From NCBI GenBank assembly GCA_016584305.1, contig JACEEZ010021744.1, forward strand, positions 152,328 to 216,327: DNA of 64,000 bases, read 5' to 3'. This stretch comes from Chionoecetes opilio (taxonomy: Eukaryota; Arthropoda; Malacostraca; Decapoda; Majidae). Made by a program: the position numbers and the translations under genes. The notes beneath the pieces were generated by a model. It saw nothing but the letters and a program-made list of their open reading frames with translations. It was not told where the DNA came from and made no database searches. Positions 18,651-30,596 of the stretch are shown in pieces (positions within the stretch are counted from its first letter, which is position 1; every line of letters starts with the position of its first letter).

Positions 18651-19245
18651 ATGTATAGAGTTAGTGTGGTCGGACACAGTTTATGTCCGTGACAGCTGGT
18701 CGTGGAACATGTGGAATTTAGGATTTTTCGAGCGCCGGGTGGCAGGGCTGATAAATTTCATACAGACACGCGTCTTAATGCAGTTCTTGAGTGGCCTCAT
18801 GACCTCACAATCCTTTTTCTGGGAGGCAATGATATAGATGATGAGTGTAGCCCCAGAGTCATCATAAATAATATCAAAGGTATTGTGAAGAAAATAGAAG
18901 AGAAGTGTCAGTCTTGTAGGAGTGTGTTTGGTAGAGCCTAGGAAGACCAATCGATCTCCTAGACATCACCTGGTGAGCCAACTCAGCTATGATAGGGTCA
19001 AAGATTCTATAAATAGGGCCTTGAAGAGAGAACTAAAAGGCTATGCAGTAGTTCATTTTAACGCACAGCCTTTTGAGGCCGATTTCTCTCGAGATGGCGT
19101 ACATTGGACTAGGCGAGGTTGTTACTTTGTAAAAGCCAAATTCATAAATTTCATAAAGTTGAAGAAAGGGGATGGTATCCAAGCACTAGGTGGATACTGG
19201 TCTGATGCAGAGGAAACACTAGTTTCCCCGCCCCCTTTGGCTTAA
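18651..19245 (+). pseudogene. SGNH/GDSL-hydrolase-like ORF between primer site and gag of a BEL/Pao element
   Basis: Reading from the ATG at 18651, four conserved blocks of SGNH hydrolases appear in order. They are Gly-His-Ser (VVGHSL, residues 8-10) at the GDSL position, RAPGG (about 27-31) as the Gly block, LFLGGNDI (Gly-Asn-Asp, about 58-61), and SRDGVHW (Asp-x-x-His, nucleotides about 19090-19105). Such enzymes act on ester bonds, and comparable esterase domains are known in ORF1 of CR1 LINEs. The frame is broken by a TGA at 18690-18692 and by a frameshift near 18920, after which it continues to 19245. It lies about 15 bp after the primer-binding-like site and 300 bp before gag. The degenerate second BEL/Pao copy (39169 onward) lacks this segment. 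Domain order and spacing fit the family, but no alignment was run. Confidence 0.65.
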
Positions 19246-19545
19246 ACAATTAAAGACTTGGCCGCCATAAATAGGGCGCCGTATCTCCCGCCGTACCTGC
19301 CCGCCGAGCCACAAGTTAGTCACGACACAGGCCGCATTTAAGATTCCTTCCGCCAACAATGATTATGAAGTTAGTTAGTTTAAATAAAGTGATGGGTGGT
19401 TATAGGCCTGGTTATGCGCCTTGTTAGGCCAGCCAACAGCACACCCACACTTAGAATTCATTTAATAGGGAACCCTAACTCATAAACATTTATCCAACTT
19501 GTTATTTTCTTTCTTTTTTTTCATTTCATTCAATCAATTAAAATC
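19246..19545. other. Non-coding spacer between SGNH-like frame and gag
   Basis: The segment GCGCCTTGTTAGGCCAGCC (about 19417) is also present before gag in the second BEL/Pao copy (about 39409). It is therefore a conserved leader of this element family. No coding frame was recognised. Confidence 0.6.
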
Positions 19546-20700
19546 ATGACGGAAAGGACTAAAGCATTGGCGGCTAAATTAGGTTGGCTTACACGAATAT
19601 ATAATAAGTGTGAGTCAGCAGCAGGGACTATCCCTATTGACTATAATAGTTTAAAGTCAGGTCTGCTAATGCTAAACACTAAATGGGATGATTATGAAGA
19701 GGCTTACTACCAATTATTAGAAGCTGGGGATAAAGAATGAATTAATTATGAATCCAAGTATGATCAAGAATGTACCAAATACATGGAAACAGTAATCACA
19801 TATGACAACTTAGTGCGTGATCAGAAACCCACAGCCAAAGCCTTTTTACCCCAACTTAAATTACCAGATTTGTCATTGCCCCATTTTGAGGGTGAGAATT
19901 GGTATTCTTTCTGGGATAAATTCAAATTAATTGATTATAATAGGACTGATCTAACAGAGGTGCATAAATTAACCTATTTGTTAGGTCAGTTGAGAGGTCC
20001 TGCATATTTGCTGGTGAAGGAATTAACCGTAGAAAATGCCAATTATAATGTGGCACTCAAGATTCTTAGAGATAATTATGAAGATAAAGATCAGATAACA
20101 AAGAATCTTTTCTGCAAGTTCATGGATCTACTGAGCCCTTCTCACAATCATAGATAATTGGAAGAGTTCAGAATAACTTTTAAGTTGCACACTAAGGGCC
20201 ATTGAAGAGCATAAACCCTTGATAGAATCAGACTGGATGATTAGTATCATGATATGGAGAAAATTACCAACCAGGATGCGAGACCACTTAAATCAGAGTT
20301 ACAATAGTAATTACTTCACGGTCAAGCAAATAGAAGAGGGATTATTACAAGAGTGCAAACATTTACAAGGTATTGAGCAGGAACAACCCCACAGGGAGAT
20401 TGAGATAACTAGACTTAAAGTTAATCAGCGATATCAGCCACCTTTAGAGTTTAGAGAACCCTCATTGGTGGGTAGTTATCCCGCTCCTACTAAAATTACG
20501 ATGGGAAGAAAACCGGTAAATAAATTTCAAGCTAGACCAGCCGGTAAACCATCGCCAAGACCTACTCAAAGAACAGGTGCCATTTCTAAATATAGGGTTA
20601 TTTCAAGTGAATTCAGAAAAAAAGTGCTTTCTGCGAGGAAAAACATCAACCCGACACTTGTAAAATATACCCAGATTATTCCACTAGGAACAAAAGGTTA
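19546..20700 (+). pseudogene. BEL/Pao gag
   Basis: From the ATG at 19546 the frame opens MTERTKALAAKLGWL. After an in-frame TGA (19738-19740) comes a DUF1759-like gag region: LPKLDLP-like text (LPQLKLPDLSLPHFEG), WYSFWDKFKL, and LTYLLGQLRGPA (about 19840-20010). A second stop at about 20155 and a frameshift precede a distal gag part (20219-20700) with KLPTRMRDHL, followed by Cys/His motifs (CLTCLSGKHAIQAC, CWKCRKSIHH) around 20720-20815 in another frame. This order, DUF1759-type gag then zinc knuckles then protease, is that of BEL/Pao retrotransposons. Gag would form the particle and bind element RNA. Several stops and frameshifts mark it as dead. Confidence 0.8.
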
Positions 20701-21588
20701 AAAGACCTGGGTAACTGCCTAACCTGCCTTAGTGGTAAACATGCCATACAAGCCTGTCCTATTAGCCTAATTACTTGTTGGAAGTGTAGAAAATCCATTC
20801 ATCACGTAGCATTATGTCCTAATGGTGATGGGAGAACAGACCCTACGATTGTTAAATTGGCAGTAACTAGTATGAGTAGTTCATCCGCTGTCCCTACGGC
20901 AGAGTTAAGGGTGAGCAATAATGGCAAATCCGCCATAGTTAAAACAATGTTTGACAGTGGAGCATAAAGATCATTTATTAGTGGAGAGATAGTTGCTTTA
21001 TTGCAACTCCCTGTAATTAGCAAGGTGAACTTAGCCATTTCGGGCTTTCGGGCCAATAAAGAAGCTCAAAGTTTTGACATTGTGCGACCCCTAGTTCAAT
21101 TGGGTAGCTATCAATGTAGGGTAGCTGCTGTAGTTAATGACATCGGTATAAATTTAACGGTAAAAGGACTTAAATCTACAGCTGAAACTTTGAAACAGAA
21201 AGGTTTTAGACTAGTTAGAAATACCTTTGAAGATGTTGATGGCCCATACCAGTTAATAATAGGCGCTGATTGTTTTGGTCGATTCCTAAGTAAAGTCATC
21301 AAAAGACATAACATTTCCATGTTCACCAGTGCCGGTGGTAAAGTTATAATGGGATTTATCCCACAAACTACTCACCAGCCAAAACAAGAGGAATGCATTC
21401 CTAGTCATGCACAACCCCTCTTGGTTGCTAGAATAGGGACTTCATTAGTTCCCACTCAAATTAATGAGTTAATGGAAGAAGGGGATATCCCCGTGCACAA
21501 ATTATGGGATCTAGAAACTATCGGTATAATACCCGAGCAGTTACCTGAAGAGGATCAAAATACTCTAGATCACTATGATCACACTGTG
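20701..21588 (+). pseudogene. BEL/Pao protease region (DUF1758-like), truncated before reverse transcriptase
   Basis: Zinc-knuckle sequence is followed by an aspartic-protease active site reading MFDSGA (about 20946-20963). A stop codon comes directly after it and then RSFI, where the family has a sense codon. An open stretch from 21001 covers the rest of the protease domain, including LIIGADCFGRFLS (about 21250-21290), typical of BEL/Pao. It ends near WDLETIGI, which in intact elements leads into the reverse transcriptase. Homology stops near 21588, where Gypsy sequence starts, so RT, RNase H and integrase are lost. Confidence 0.8.
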
Positions 21589-21589
21589 G

Positions 21590-21765
21590 AAGATGTACGA
21601 TATGTTGGGTGGGCAGCGGCATCACGAGCCTATTGCACAGTGAGAGGCAGTAGCTGACCTACGGTCCTATCCTAAGCAGTGGCTGTACTGGGGTCCAAAT
21701 AAACCTGTAATCCGCTCTACCCTATTCCTCAAGACCTCGTATATGGCGAAGTGAGTGCTCGAACT
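21590..21765 (+). mobile_element. Gypsy LTR 3-prime end, poly(A) signal and primer-binding-like site
   Basis: AATAAA occurs at about 21697. TGGCGAAGTGAGTGCTCG (about 21743-21760) lies just before the gag ATG and resembles the TGGCG-type primer sites of Gypsy elements. The LTR start is missing, apparently lost at the junction with the BEL/Pao element. Confidence 0.5.
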
Positions 21766-22231
21766 ACTCTTGTCGCTCATCATGGCCGCTTCCAGACCAA
21801 GATTCACCACACTTACCTCCAGACGTCGTCAAGACACAGCCGGTGCTTCCCGGCGTCCTACACCAGCCGGCTGCCCAGGCCCCGGGCCTAGCGTCGGCGT
21901 GCAGGAGGTGATGGACTGGCTGATTACCTCCACACGCCCACGCAGCCGTGACCCCAGGCTCGCACGTACCCCTGGACACGATGGCCAGAAAGCTGTGGCT
22001 TCACCGCCGAAATGTGATGCAGACATGACGGCGGCAGCTTTCCGGACGTGGAGGAAGTCGATGGAGGCATGTATGAAGCTGAACGAGTGGACGCCTGCAG
22101 TGGCCGTCATCCACATACGCCTAAACTGCGTCCCCAGGCTACAACAAGCCATTGACACAAGACACCCGGGTGGCACTTGGGAAACGCTATCACCGGAACA
22201 TGCCCTGAACGCCATCGGTGAGTTAGCGCTT

Positions 22232-24994
22232 CAGGGGCCAGATGCTGAGAGTGAGCTAGGGCTCCCTATCCACTAGGGCGCCTGTGGTAAGGCGAAACAC
22301 CCTCCCACCGCAATGCTCAGTCGAGATTGCTGCCTTAGTGGCACCGCTAAAGGCGCTGAAAACTAAGGCATGGTCAGACCCTGACTTAGTGAGCTGCTGT
22401 GGGCCTTTGACAGACATTCATCTTCTGTTTATAAAGCAAATACAGCCTTGTTTCAGTTCCTACAACGTAACAATTGGTGTTTACATATTAATAGTGTTGC
22501 AAGGTGTGTATGAATTGATCGTGCAAGACTAATGCGGCATTATAGGGTGTTATATGCTGGTGATAAGAAATGTTATGTTGTGTGTTGGTTAGGGGCGGGC
22601 GGTGAGCGGCGGGCGGCAGGTGCTCCGCCCGCACTAAAATGTTGTACTATTATACGGTATTATCATACTACCAGATGATATTTAGGACAGCTGAACATAC
22701 CATCATCTTCACGAGACATTAGTGCATATCATGAATGCATAAAACTTGCAGTAAACTATACCTATAATAAGATAATGAGAGCAAAATGAAATCGTGTATA
22801 AACTTTTTTTTCACTTTTTTTTATTCATCTTCTCCTTATTCCTGGAATGTTGCTTGCATTAAATTTTCACTCACTGTCCCGGAATCGGCACACCTTAACG
22901 ATTATCATGGTGTATGGCACGTCCTAATGCAAAAATATATAAGTGGTCAAAACCTGCGTTGAACGTCAAACTTGTGATGAAACAGCTTTTGCCGGGGGAG
23001 AGCGGTGCCATAAGTGCTTGGTGAGGGAGGGAGTGACAACATTCCTTGCTTCAGCAGAGACGTGTTCAAGCCTTGTGATTGGTCGAAGCTGCCTAAGCAG
23101 CACTCAGATAGGCAACGTGATTGGCTAGTAGGATTCTCGGACCACGCCCACGCCATAGGCTTTGGAGGTGTATGGCAGTGCAAAAGCGCCTGAACTTTCG
23201 ACTGTACATAGGCTTTAGTCGGTGCCTTAGTGTAATGCCCATTATTCGGGAGATGATAGTATGAGTATTATTATTATAAAATTCCCGAGTTATGTCTTGT
23301 AAGTAATTCTTTTTCTCAGTTTCACCTATGACTCATCGTATTTCTTTCTTTCCGCCATCTTTTCGTCTCAGTTTGGCCATCCTAGACGCCATTTTGTTCT
23401 ATCTTCTTTCGTTTCTTTCACTTCCTCTCTTCCGACACCCCCTTGTGCGAGGAAAATTCCGTGGGATAATTATTCTGCGATCAGTCATAACTAACGTATT
23501 CCATTCTTTTCTTTCTTTCCAAACCATCTTCTCAGATTTAGGAGCCCTCCTAAAATCCTCATGGCTTTCAAAATAATCCCTATCGTTATCGGTTATGGTC
23601 ATATATGGGCGGTGTAATAATGATACACGCTAAAATGAAAGCCTACCAAAGTTCTAAACACAATTTCAATACCACCTCACTCTGAAATAGGTGTTCGGAT
23701 TGTCGATATTACATATAAAACCAACCTTCGTGAATATTAGATTAAAGACATTAAATTCTCTTATATCAAAGTAGCCAGTTTGTATTAGGGACGGCCTCTT
23801 CGGGGGATACGCGAGTTTTCATTACTTAAATAGTTGGTTCGGGATTATAATTTGTTCATTTAAGGTCACGGTGAGACTTTCCAAACAAGTCTTTTTTTTT
23901 GGTGCGGAAAGCCCGCAGGGCACGAGTCAGTGTTCTCTCCGCGCTCCTCAAGGTAAGACATCTGCCCCGGGCTCCGGTGGTTTTCTCCCTTAGTATATTA
24001 CATCTATATATTTCTATATAAATATATAGGTACAGTTCAGTGTCACTAAGGCATAGATGTTCCGCCCATCCTTATAAGTGATATTAACGGGAGTGTTCTC
24101 TCCGCGCTCCTCAAGGTTGGCGCGAAACCTCCTGTAATGGCCACATGGTCTTACTGAAAACACATACCACACTGTCTCGCCATTTTCTTTCTCTACTAGA
24201 TACCTATCTTCCATGTGTGCTTTATAAATATTAAGTGGTATGTTACCTAGTGTAGGGCAATTCCCTGAAGGGTAATTCTAGGGAAGGAGATTTATGCTCA
24301 TTAGAGCTTTATCTCATAACTTAGGAAAATTCCTACGTCAGGATGTGAAGTCAAGTTTCTTATTTCCGAGTAGATTTTTCTCGGTATAGTGTTAACCCTT
24401 ATATGCTGAAGATTATCTCAAGTGAGAGACTTACCATGTTTCCAAAATAAATAGGATATCATTTACAAATATAGTTCTTGTGTTATTATGAAAACCCAGG
24501 TGATTATTCTGAGTTAGGACAATAATTCCCCACACTTCCAAGAGAGTCCAAGCCTTGTTTCGGTATAACCCCTCGTACCAACCACGACTACCCAGATCAA
24601 TCTAATATTAATATTAAACTAACGTGCCCCGGGAGTAATCATAGTGAAATACTCATCAGGGCTGGTGGCAGCAAATCCCCATAACCTAAACCTTATTATC
24701 TTTTCCCTTAAGTATACCCCCTTGTTCAGTACTCTCCGTAGTGAGAAGTGGTCAAACTATAATCATATAGTGAAGTCAGAAGACTAAGTTAAATCCTCCA
24801 TTCAAGTTGTAATCTTTTATCAAATCATCCCCAAATAATATCCTTCAAGTAACGTTGACCAGTTATAAAACCCCCATACCAGTGACCCCCAATTTCTGTC
24901 AACACATTAGCCGGGCCGTTACAAAAGCGCCTGAAGACGGGTAAGGCGCTCTTTTCGCCTTACCTCTATGGCACTTCTCAGCATCTCCCCCCAG
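22232..24994 (+). mobile_element. TIR DNA element (about 1083 bp net) interrupting Gypsy gag
   Basis: The ends CAGGGGCCAGATGCTGAGAG and CTGGGGGGAGATGCTGAGAA (right end, inverted) are terminal inverted repeats of about 20 bp. A second short inverted pair GGTAAGGCGAAA lies inside at 22286-22297 and 24953-24964. An inverted second copy at 30597-31676 (1080 bp) defines both boundaries. Gag reads on either side without overlap. No target duplication is evident. The core is non-coding, with a TATA-like TATATAAG near 22937. A 1676-bp insert lies inside it. Confidence 0.8.
23231..24906. mobile_element. Solo-LTR-like insert, 1676 bp, with TTAG target duplication
   Basis: Compared with the second copy of the host element (junction at about 30683), this insert begins TGTAATGCCC and ends CAACACA. 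It is flanked by TTAG at 23227-23230 and 24907-24910. TG...CA ends and a 4-bp duplication are the marks of an LTR. It contains a duplicated GTGTTCTCTCCGCGCTCCTC segment (about 23930 and 24092) and no retroviral-type coding, so a solo LTR from LTR-LTR recombination is the simplest reading. The parent family is unknown. Confidence 0.8.
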
Positions 24995-26434
24995 TCTACT
25001 AACCAAGCCGTGCGGTGGAGCAGTTTTTTCAGCAGCAGGCAAGGTGAGGGTGAGCCCATGAAGGATTACTTTCAGAAGTGTACGGCTGAGGCGTTGGAGT
25101 GCCAGTTTCGGTGCCCGACGTGTGATACAGACTTGTCGGACTACATGCTGCTCCGTAAGGTCATGGTGGGCCTCAGTGACCCGGCTCTGAAAAAGGAAGT
25201 GTTTCAGGGGTGCCCTAGCTTTAACAGTGTGGGTCAGTTACAGCAAAAGTGTTTTGCTCATGAGGCAGCAGCGCGCGACGCCGGTGTGTGGTGTCGTGCG
25301 GCTGGCAGCGTAGTAGCGTCGACAGCGAGCCGGGCCTCCACAGATGACGAGACAGAGGAGTGCGTGGCAGCTGCTCGCGCCCCAACAACACAGCGCCAGC
25401 AAGCACCTCACGCGAGGTGCCTCAATTGTGGCTACGCACATGGCCCAGGTAAAGGCCGTTGTCCAGCAAGTGGTAACCAGTGTTTTAAGTGTTTGAAAAC
25501 GGGCCACTTTAAAAAATGCTGTAGGGGTAATGCAGCCAGCCGCAAGGATGCTGCTATTGTGACAGGTGCGGTAAGGGTGGCCGCGGAACAGCTCTCTCTA
25601 CACCCACGGTTGGAAGTGACAGTGAAGGGAGCACACGGCACCGGTGCTGCGAGGGTACTGGCCGTAGCCGACACAGGTGCTGTGGTGTGCGTGGCAGGCA
25701 CCGCGCTTATGCAGAAACTGGGTTTAAAGACCAGGGAACTAAGGGAGTGCGGGCACCTAAGGGACGTAGCGAACATACGATTGCAGTGCTTGGGTTCTGC
25801 TAGTTGTCACATCATCGCGGGAAACATGTCAACCAAGCAAGAGGTGTACTTTGTGCGTTCAGCAACGTCCCTGTACCTCTCCCTGGGAGCTTGTAAGGGC
25901 CTCGGCCTGGTGCCAGAAGCCTTTCCACTACACACCCAGCCTGTAGTGGGAGCGGCATGCAGCGAAAGCCTTCAGGGGGGCTTGAGTCACCAAGCGTCGC
26001 CCAAGCCCACTGAGGTGCCCTTTCCCCCGCTGGAGGAGAACGCTACAAGGCTGGAGGAGTGGTTGCTACAGCACTTTTCGTCAACCACCTTCAACACAAC
26101 CAGGTCCCCCCTTCCGGTGATGGCGGGACCTCCCCACCACATCCACCTCGTGCCAGGTGCTGCCCCATACGCCTGTCACACCCCTGCAACCGTTCCGAAG
26201 CACTGGGAGGCCGAAGTGAAGGCACGGTTGGAAGAGGACGTCAGTAGGGGCGTCATTGAGCCGGTCCCTGCCGGCGAGGCCACAGACTGGTGCGCGAGGA
26301 TGGTGGTGGTGGCGAAAAAGACCGGTCATCCAAGACGCACCGTGGACTTCCAACGCCTAAACGCGTGCTGTAAGAGGGAGACGCACCACACTGCCGCACC
26401 TTTCGACATGGCCCAAAGGCTGATAGGCCCCTAA

Positions 26435-26964
26435 GCTCGTATATATACGTTTTACCCAAGATCAGAATTGGTATACGTGTACTATATTGTCAAACAACTA
26501 TTCAGCCAGGGAGCAGTGTTTCAGTATACGGGTAGGGTAGTATTCTAGGCAAGGGCACATTCACTTGAAATGTTCCATGTTCTGCTTTGATTACTACTTC
26601 AATATTACCACCATGTTTAACCCAGGATCAGAAATGGTATTACATTGTCAAACAACTATTCACCCAGGGAGCAGTGTTTCAGTGCGCATTTGTGCAGTGT
26701 AGCTACTCGGGCAAAAGGTAGCTGGTGAGATCGCTGCACCGGGCGGCGGGAGATAACTCAACGCGTGACGTCACGGTTTTTAAGAGAAGAACGTTCGGGC
26801 GCGCACCACTTGAAATCGCGCCACCCGTGCTCCTACTATGTAGTAGTCTATATACTTTGAGGTCACCGGGTATAGGGCCCCGCACAAGCTAAATCCGCCC
26901 CTGGTTAGAGTGGTTCTAGGCAGGATATAAAGGTTATATAAGGTGATATATAGGTTAATACAAG
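26435..26964. repeat. Direct duplication and a dispersed GC-rich segment
   Basis: Two copies of a unit around GGGAGCAGTGTTTCAGT (about 26452-26530 and 26616-26690) lie in tandem. The segment 26700-26910, with TATACTTTGAGGTCACCG and TAAATCCGCCCCTGG, is similar in part to the inverse of about 62850-62970. It is probably the end of a dispersed DNA element. No gene was recognised. Confidence 0.5.
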
Positions 26965-27529
26965 GCTTGAATGCAATACCTCTTGTAGCTTCTTTATGTT
27001 CTTATAGTTCTTCTTATAGTTCTTTATTGTTCTTATGTTCTTTATACAGAAGAATTTAATGGTTAATGGTTGATAAGGTAATGGTTGATAAGTTGAAAGA
27101 AGGTTAAATAAAGGTTAATTCAATGGTTTATACGGGAAATTAAATAAAAATAATGGTAATTTAATGAAAAGTTTAACATTGCTTCTTATTTCCGAGTGTG
27201 AGAGTGACACTAGGGATTTAATGAAGGTAAATACAAGGCTATAAGGTAAAGAGAGAGTTATTGAGTGATTAGAGGCATCAAATAATGGTTAATTCAATGG
27301 TTTATACGGAAGAATTTAATGAACTTGTGGACATTTAATAAAAAGTTTAAAATTGGTTGTTATTTCGGTAGTCTTATTTATGTTTATTTTTATTATTTTA
27401 GATTATATTGATACCATTTTTATTATTCAATAGTGATGTGATATTGATTGATTTTAATGTGTCTATATATTTCTTATCTGACTTCTACTCTACCCGATAC
27501 CCTACTTTTTTATCTACTTATTTTGAATA
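26965..27529. repeat. LINE tail remnant and left copy of a 290-bp direct repeat
   Basis: CTCTTGTAGCTTCTTTATGT plus TTATGTTC/TTATAGTTC repeats (26980-27055) resemble a LINE tail in plus orientation. About 27165-27455 is then nearly identical to 28990-29286 and in the same orientation. Both copies end at TATTGATTGATTT. The rest is AT-rich without a gene. Confidence 0.65.
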
Positions 27530-27920
27530 CTTTTTTGAAATACTTTTTGAAATACTTTTTTGAAATAGACCTTTTTGAAATACTTTTTTGAAATAAACTT
27601 TTAAATACTTTTTTGAAATACTTTTTTGAGTTTTTTTTAAATAGATTTTTGAAATACTTTTTTGAAATACTTGTTAAATACTTTTTTTGAATTCTTTTTT
27701 TAGTGTTTTTTAAATAGACTTTTTTGAGTCTTTTTTGAAATACTTTTTTGAGACTTTTTAAAGACTTTTTTTTAAAGACTTTTTTGAGTCTTTTTTGAAA
27801 GTTTTTTTAATTACTTTTTTTTAAATACTTTTGTCTTTTTTGAAATACTTTTTTGAGTCTTTTTTGAAATACTTTTTTGAAATACTTTTTTGAAATACTT
27901 TTTTGAAATATACTTTTTTT
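27530..27920 (+). repeat. TTTTTTGAAATAC minisatellite
   Basis: About 390 bp of 10-14-bp units (ACTTTTTTGAAATACTT and variants). The reverse-complement array occurs at 28765-28975, so the two arrays face each other. Confidence 0.9.
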
Positions 27921-28764
27921 ACATTCCTTTTTATTTATTTTTATCTAGACTATCTACAGCTACTACTAGCTATAGCTACTTTTTTTACCTACTTTTTTAT
28001 CTTTTTTTTTTTTTTACCTCTACCTATATTTATAGTATATAGTTAATGATTTGTAAGTCTCGGGTATAGGAGGTAACTATGAAATGTATGTAGTATATAG
28101 AGATAAATGGGTAGAAATTACTGTGTGTTGTATGTACTACCTGCAAAAGTATGTGTATATTAATCACAATGGAAAATTATTATTAATTTTGTCAATTATT
28201 GATTTTGTTTATGCAAGTCAAATATTTTTAGGTACGAAAAATAGTTCGAAATTACGGTACGAAAATTAATCGTAGTACGGTACGATACAAATATTCAGGT
28301 ACGTTACGGAATTACAGTACTGTATTTATCTGAGGTACGAATTACGAAAAATATTACTGTACCGTGCCGTACTACATGCCCTGCTTCCCGTGTAGCGCAG
28401 AGAACTCGTCGTGTGGTCCCGGCATGGGAAGGGAAAGGTGGCATTTAACAATCTGGCCACTTATGTCTTAAAGCCCCGTTAAAACATTTTAGATTGGTTT
28501 AAAATCCCTTCTAAAAGCCGATATCTTAATTATAGTGTATTCAATAGAACACTGGCGGCCATCTTGGTTTTATGCAAATTAGAAAAAATGCCCAAAGGTG
28601 ACAGGGTGTCATCAAGCGGATTGTTAATATTTATGGTCTCAGTGACCCAAATCAATCAAAAAACATTAAACTCTACTTCCAGGTATACCCCTAAAATCCC
28701 ATTTGGCTGCCAGAATACCACCCGTGGCTTATACGGAAGGATGAAATGAACTTTTGAATGAAAA
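27921..28764. other. AT-rich core between inverted minisatellites
   Basis: The core includes a cluster of GGTACG/CGTACC motifs (about 28230-28375) resembling a small inverted-repeat element. A mixed-composition segment follows (28380-28760). A 61-codon open frame at 28564-28749 has no recognisable motif. No supported gene. Confidence 0.5.
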
Positions 28765-28975
28765 AGTCTATTTAAAAAAAGTATTTAAAAAAAAGTATTT
28801 AAAAAAAGTATTTAAAAAAAGTATTTAAAAAAAGAAAAAAGTATTTATAAAAGTATTTAAAAAAGTATTTCAAAAAAATATTTCAAAAAAGTATTTAAAA
28901 AAAGTATTTAAAAAAATATTTAAAAAAAGTATTTCAAAAAAAGTATTAAAAAAAAGTATTTAAAAAAGTGAAAAT
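28765..28975 (-). repeat. GTATTTAAAAAAA minisatellite, inverse of the 27530 array
   Basis: Units AAAGTATTTAAAAAA or AAAGTATTTCAAAAAA match the reverse complement of the left array. Confidence 0.85.
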
Positions 28976-28989
28976 TGAGGGTTTTTTTT

Positions 28990-29528
<539 letters not shown>

Positions 29529-29530
<2 letters not shown>

Positions 29531-30596
29531 CTATTAATTATATTTCTAAGCTGACTAGTGACTATTGTTGTATTTTCATCACATTATATTCATGCTTATT
29601 CATATATTTTGTTGTTGTTGCTGCTATGATCGATAAATGAAGATAAATTATAATATTTTTTCTTTGCTTTTCCAGATGAGTGAAAAAATAAGTGTTTGAA
29701 AATAGCGGTACAACTACAGCTAATTAGTAACTAAAGTATAACTAACTACTGGTCTAACGACTTTAATACAATACAAGGACATTAATAGTGACGTCACCTG
29801 AAGAAAGAAAGAAAGAAATATCTTACACAGAAGCATATAATAAAGAATACAAAAATAAAGTAAAATAAAAAGATATAAAATAATAATTTTATAAATACAG
29901 TGAAAGAAAAATAAACAGACAAGACGAGACAAAATAAAGACAAATGATAATTAATAATTTAATATAATAATAATAATAATAATAATCTAATAATAATTAA
30001 TAAAATAATTGATAATCTTGATAATTTCTTTCATTTCTTCGATATGAAAAAAAAGATAGTGAGTGAAAAGTGAAAGAAAATGAGTGAAAATTGTGAGAAA
30101 ATTTAAAGAAAGTTAGAGATAGTGCGAAAATAAGTGAAAGTGAAACAGAAAATATGTGAAATTAATGAGAAAAAAAGAAATCCTTAGTGAATGATAGAAA
30201 AAAAAATGAAAAAAATTAGTAAAAATAATAATAAAATTAAAAATAAATAAATAAATAAAATGCGGCCACGCCCACCGGCCGGCTACCACGCCCACACACT
30301 CTCCACAACATATCGTCCGCAGACCTGTAACTTCACGGACACACGCACGCACATACACAGCTGCCAATAGGAGAGGGGGAGAAATAGCGATATATATAAA
30401 TAGTGATGAACCCCTTCACGCCCAGATCTTTCCTCTGCTATAAAAAAATGTCTGTCAGCAATAAAATAACGAAAAGTCACTGAATATACCAAATTAGTTA
30501 GTGGACAAGGAAACTAAACAGGTCACACCTATTAAAATATTGCTATAGTCACTAAAAATCGTCTAATGGTAGTCAAATTACAATGGAAATAACGTT
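29529..30596. other. AT-rich intergenic DNA
   Basis: Mostly A-rich, with AATAAT and GAAAGTGAAA-like repetition, and one GC-richer patch with CCACGCCC repeats (about 30262-30295). I see no gene. Confidence 0.6.

Larger units (their letters stand above)
21782..26434 (+). pseudogene. Gypsy (Ty3-like) gag-pol: gag split by insertion, then protease and RT start
   Basis: The gag N-terminal part runs from the ATG at 21782 (MAASRPRFTT) to about 22231. It resumes in the same protein sense at 24995 (STNQAVRWSSFF) after the inserted DNA element. Downstream, numbered from the frame beginning at 24968, are Cys-rich knuckles (CLNCGYAHGPGKGRC, then CFKCLKTGHFKKCC, about 150-185) and a protease active site VADTGA (about 235). 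The reverse transcriptase start follows (RMVVVAKKTGHPRRTVDFQRLN, about 440-460). The coding sequence breaks off at about 26434 before the RT catalytic box; RNase H and integrase are absent. The 1467-bp distal frame has no stop, so the insertion chain may be young. The product would be a retrotransposon polyprotein. The truncation and split make it non-functional. Confidence 0.85.

Noticed and set aside
22943..23183. Short frames on both strands in the TIR element
   Set aside because: The second copy at about 30718-30969 has the same text with different frames open; no conserved protein signal.
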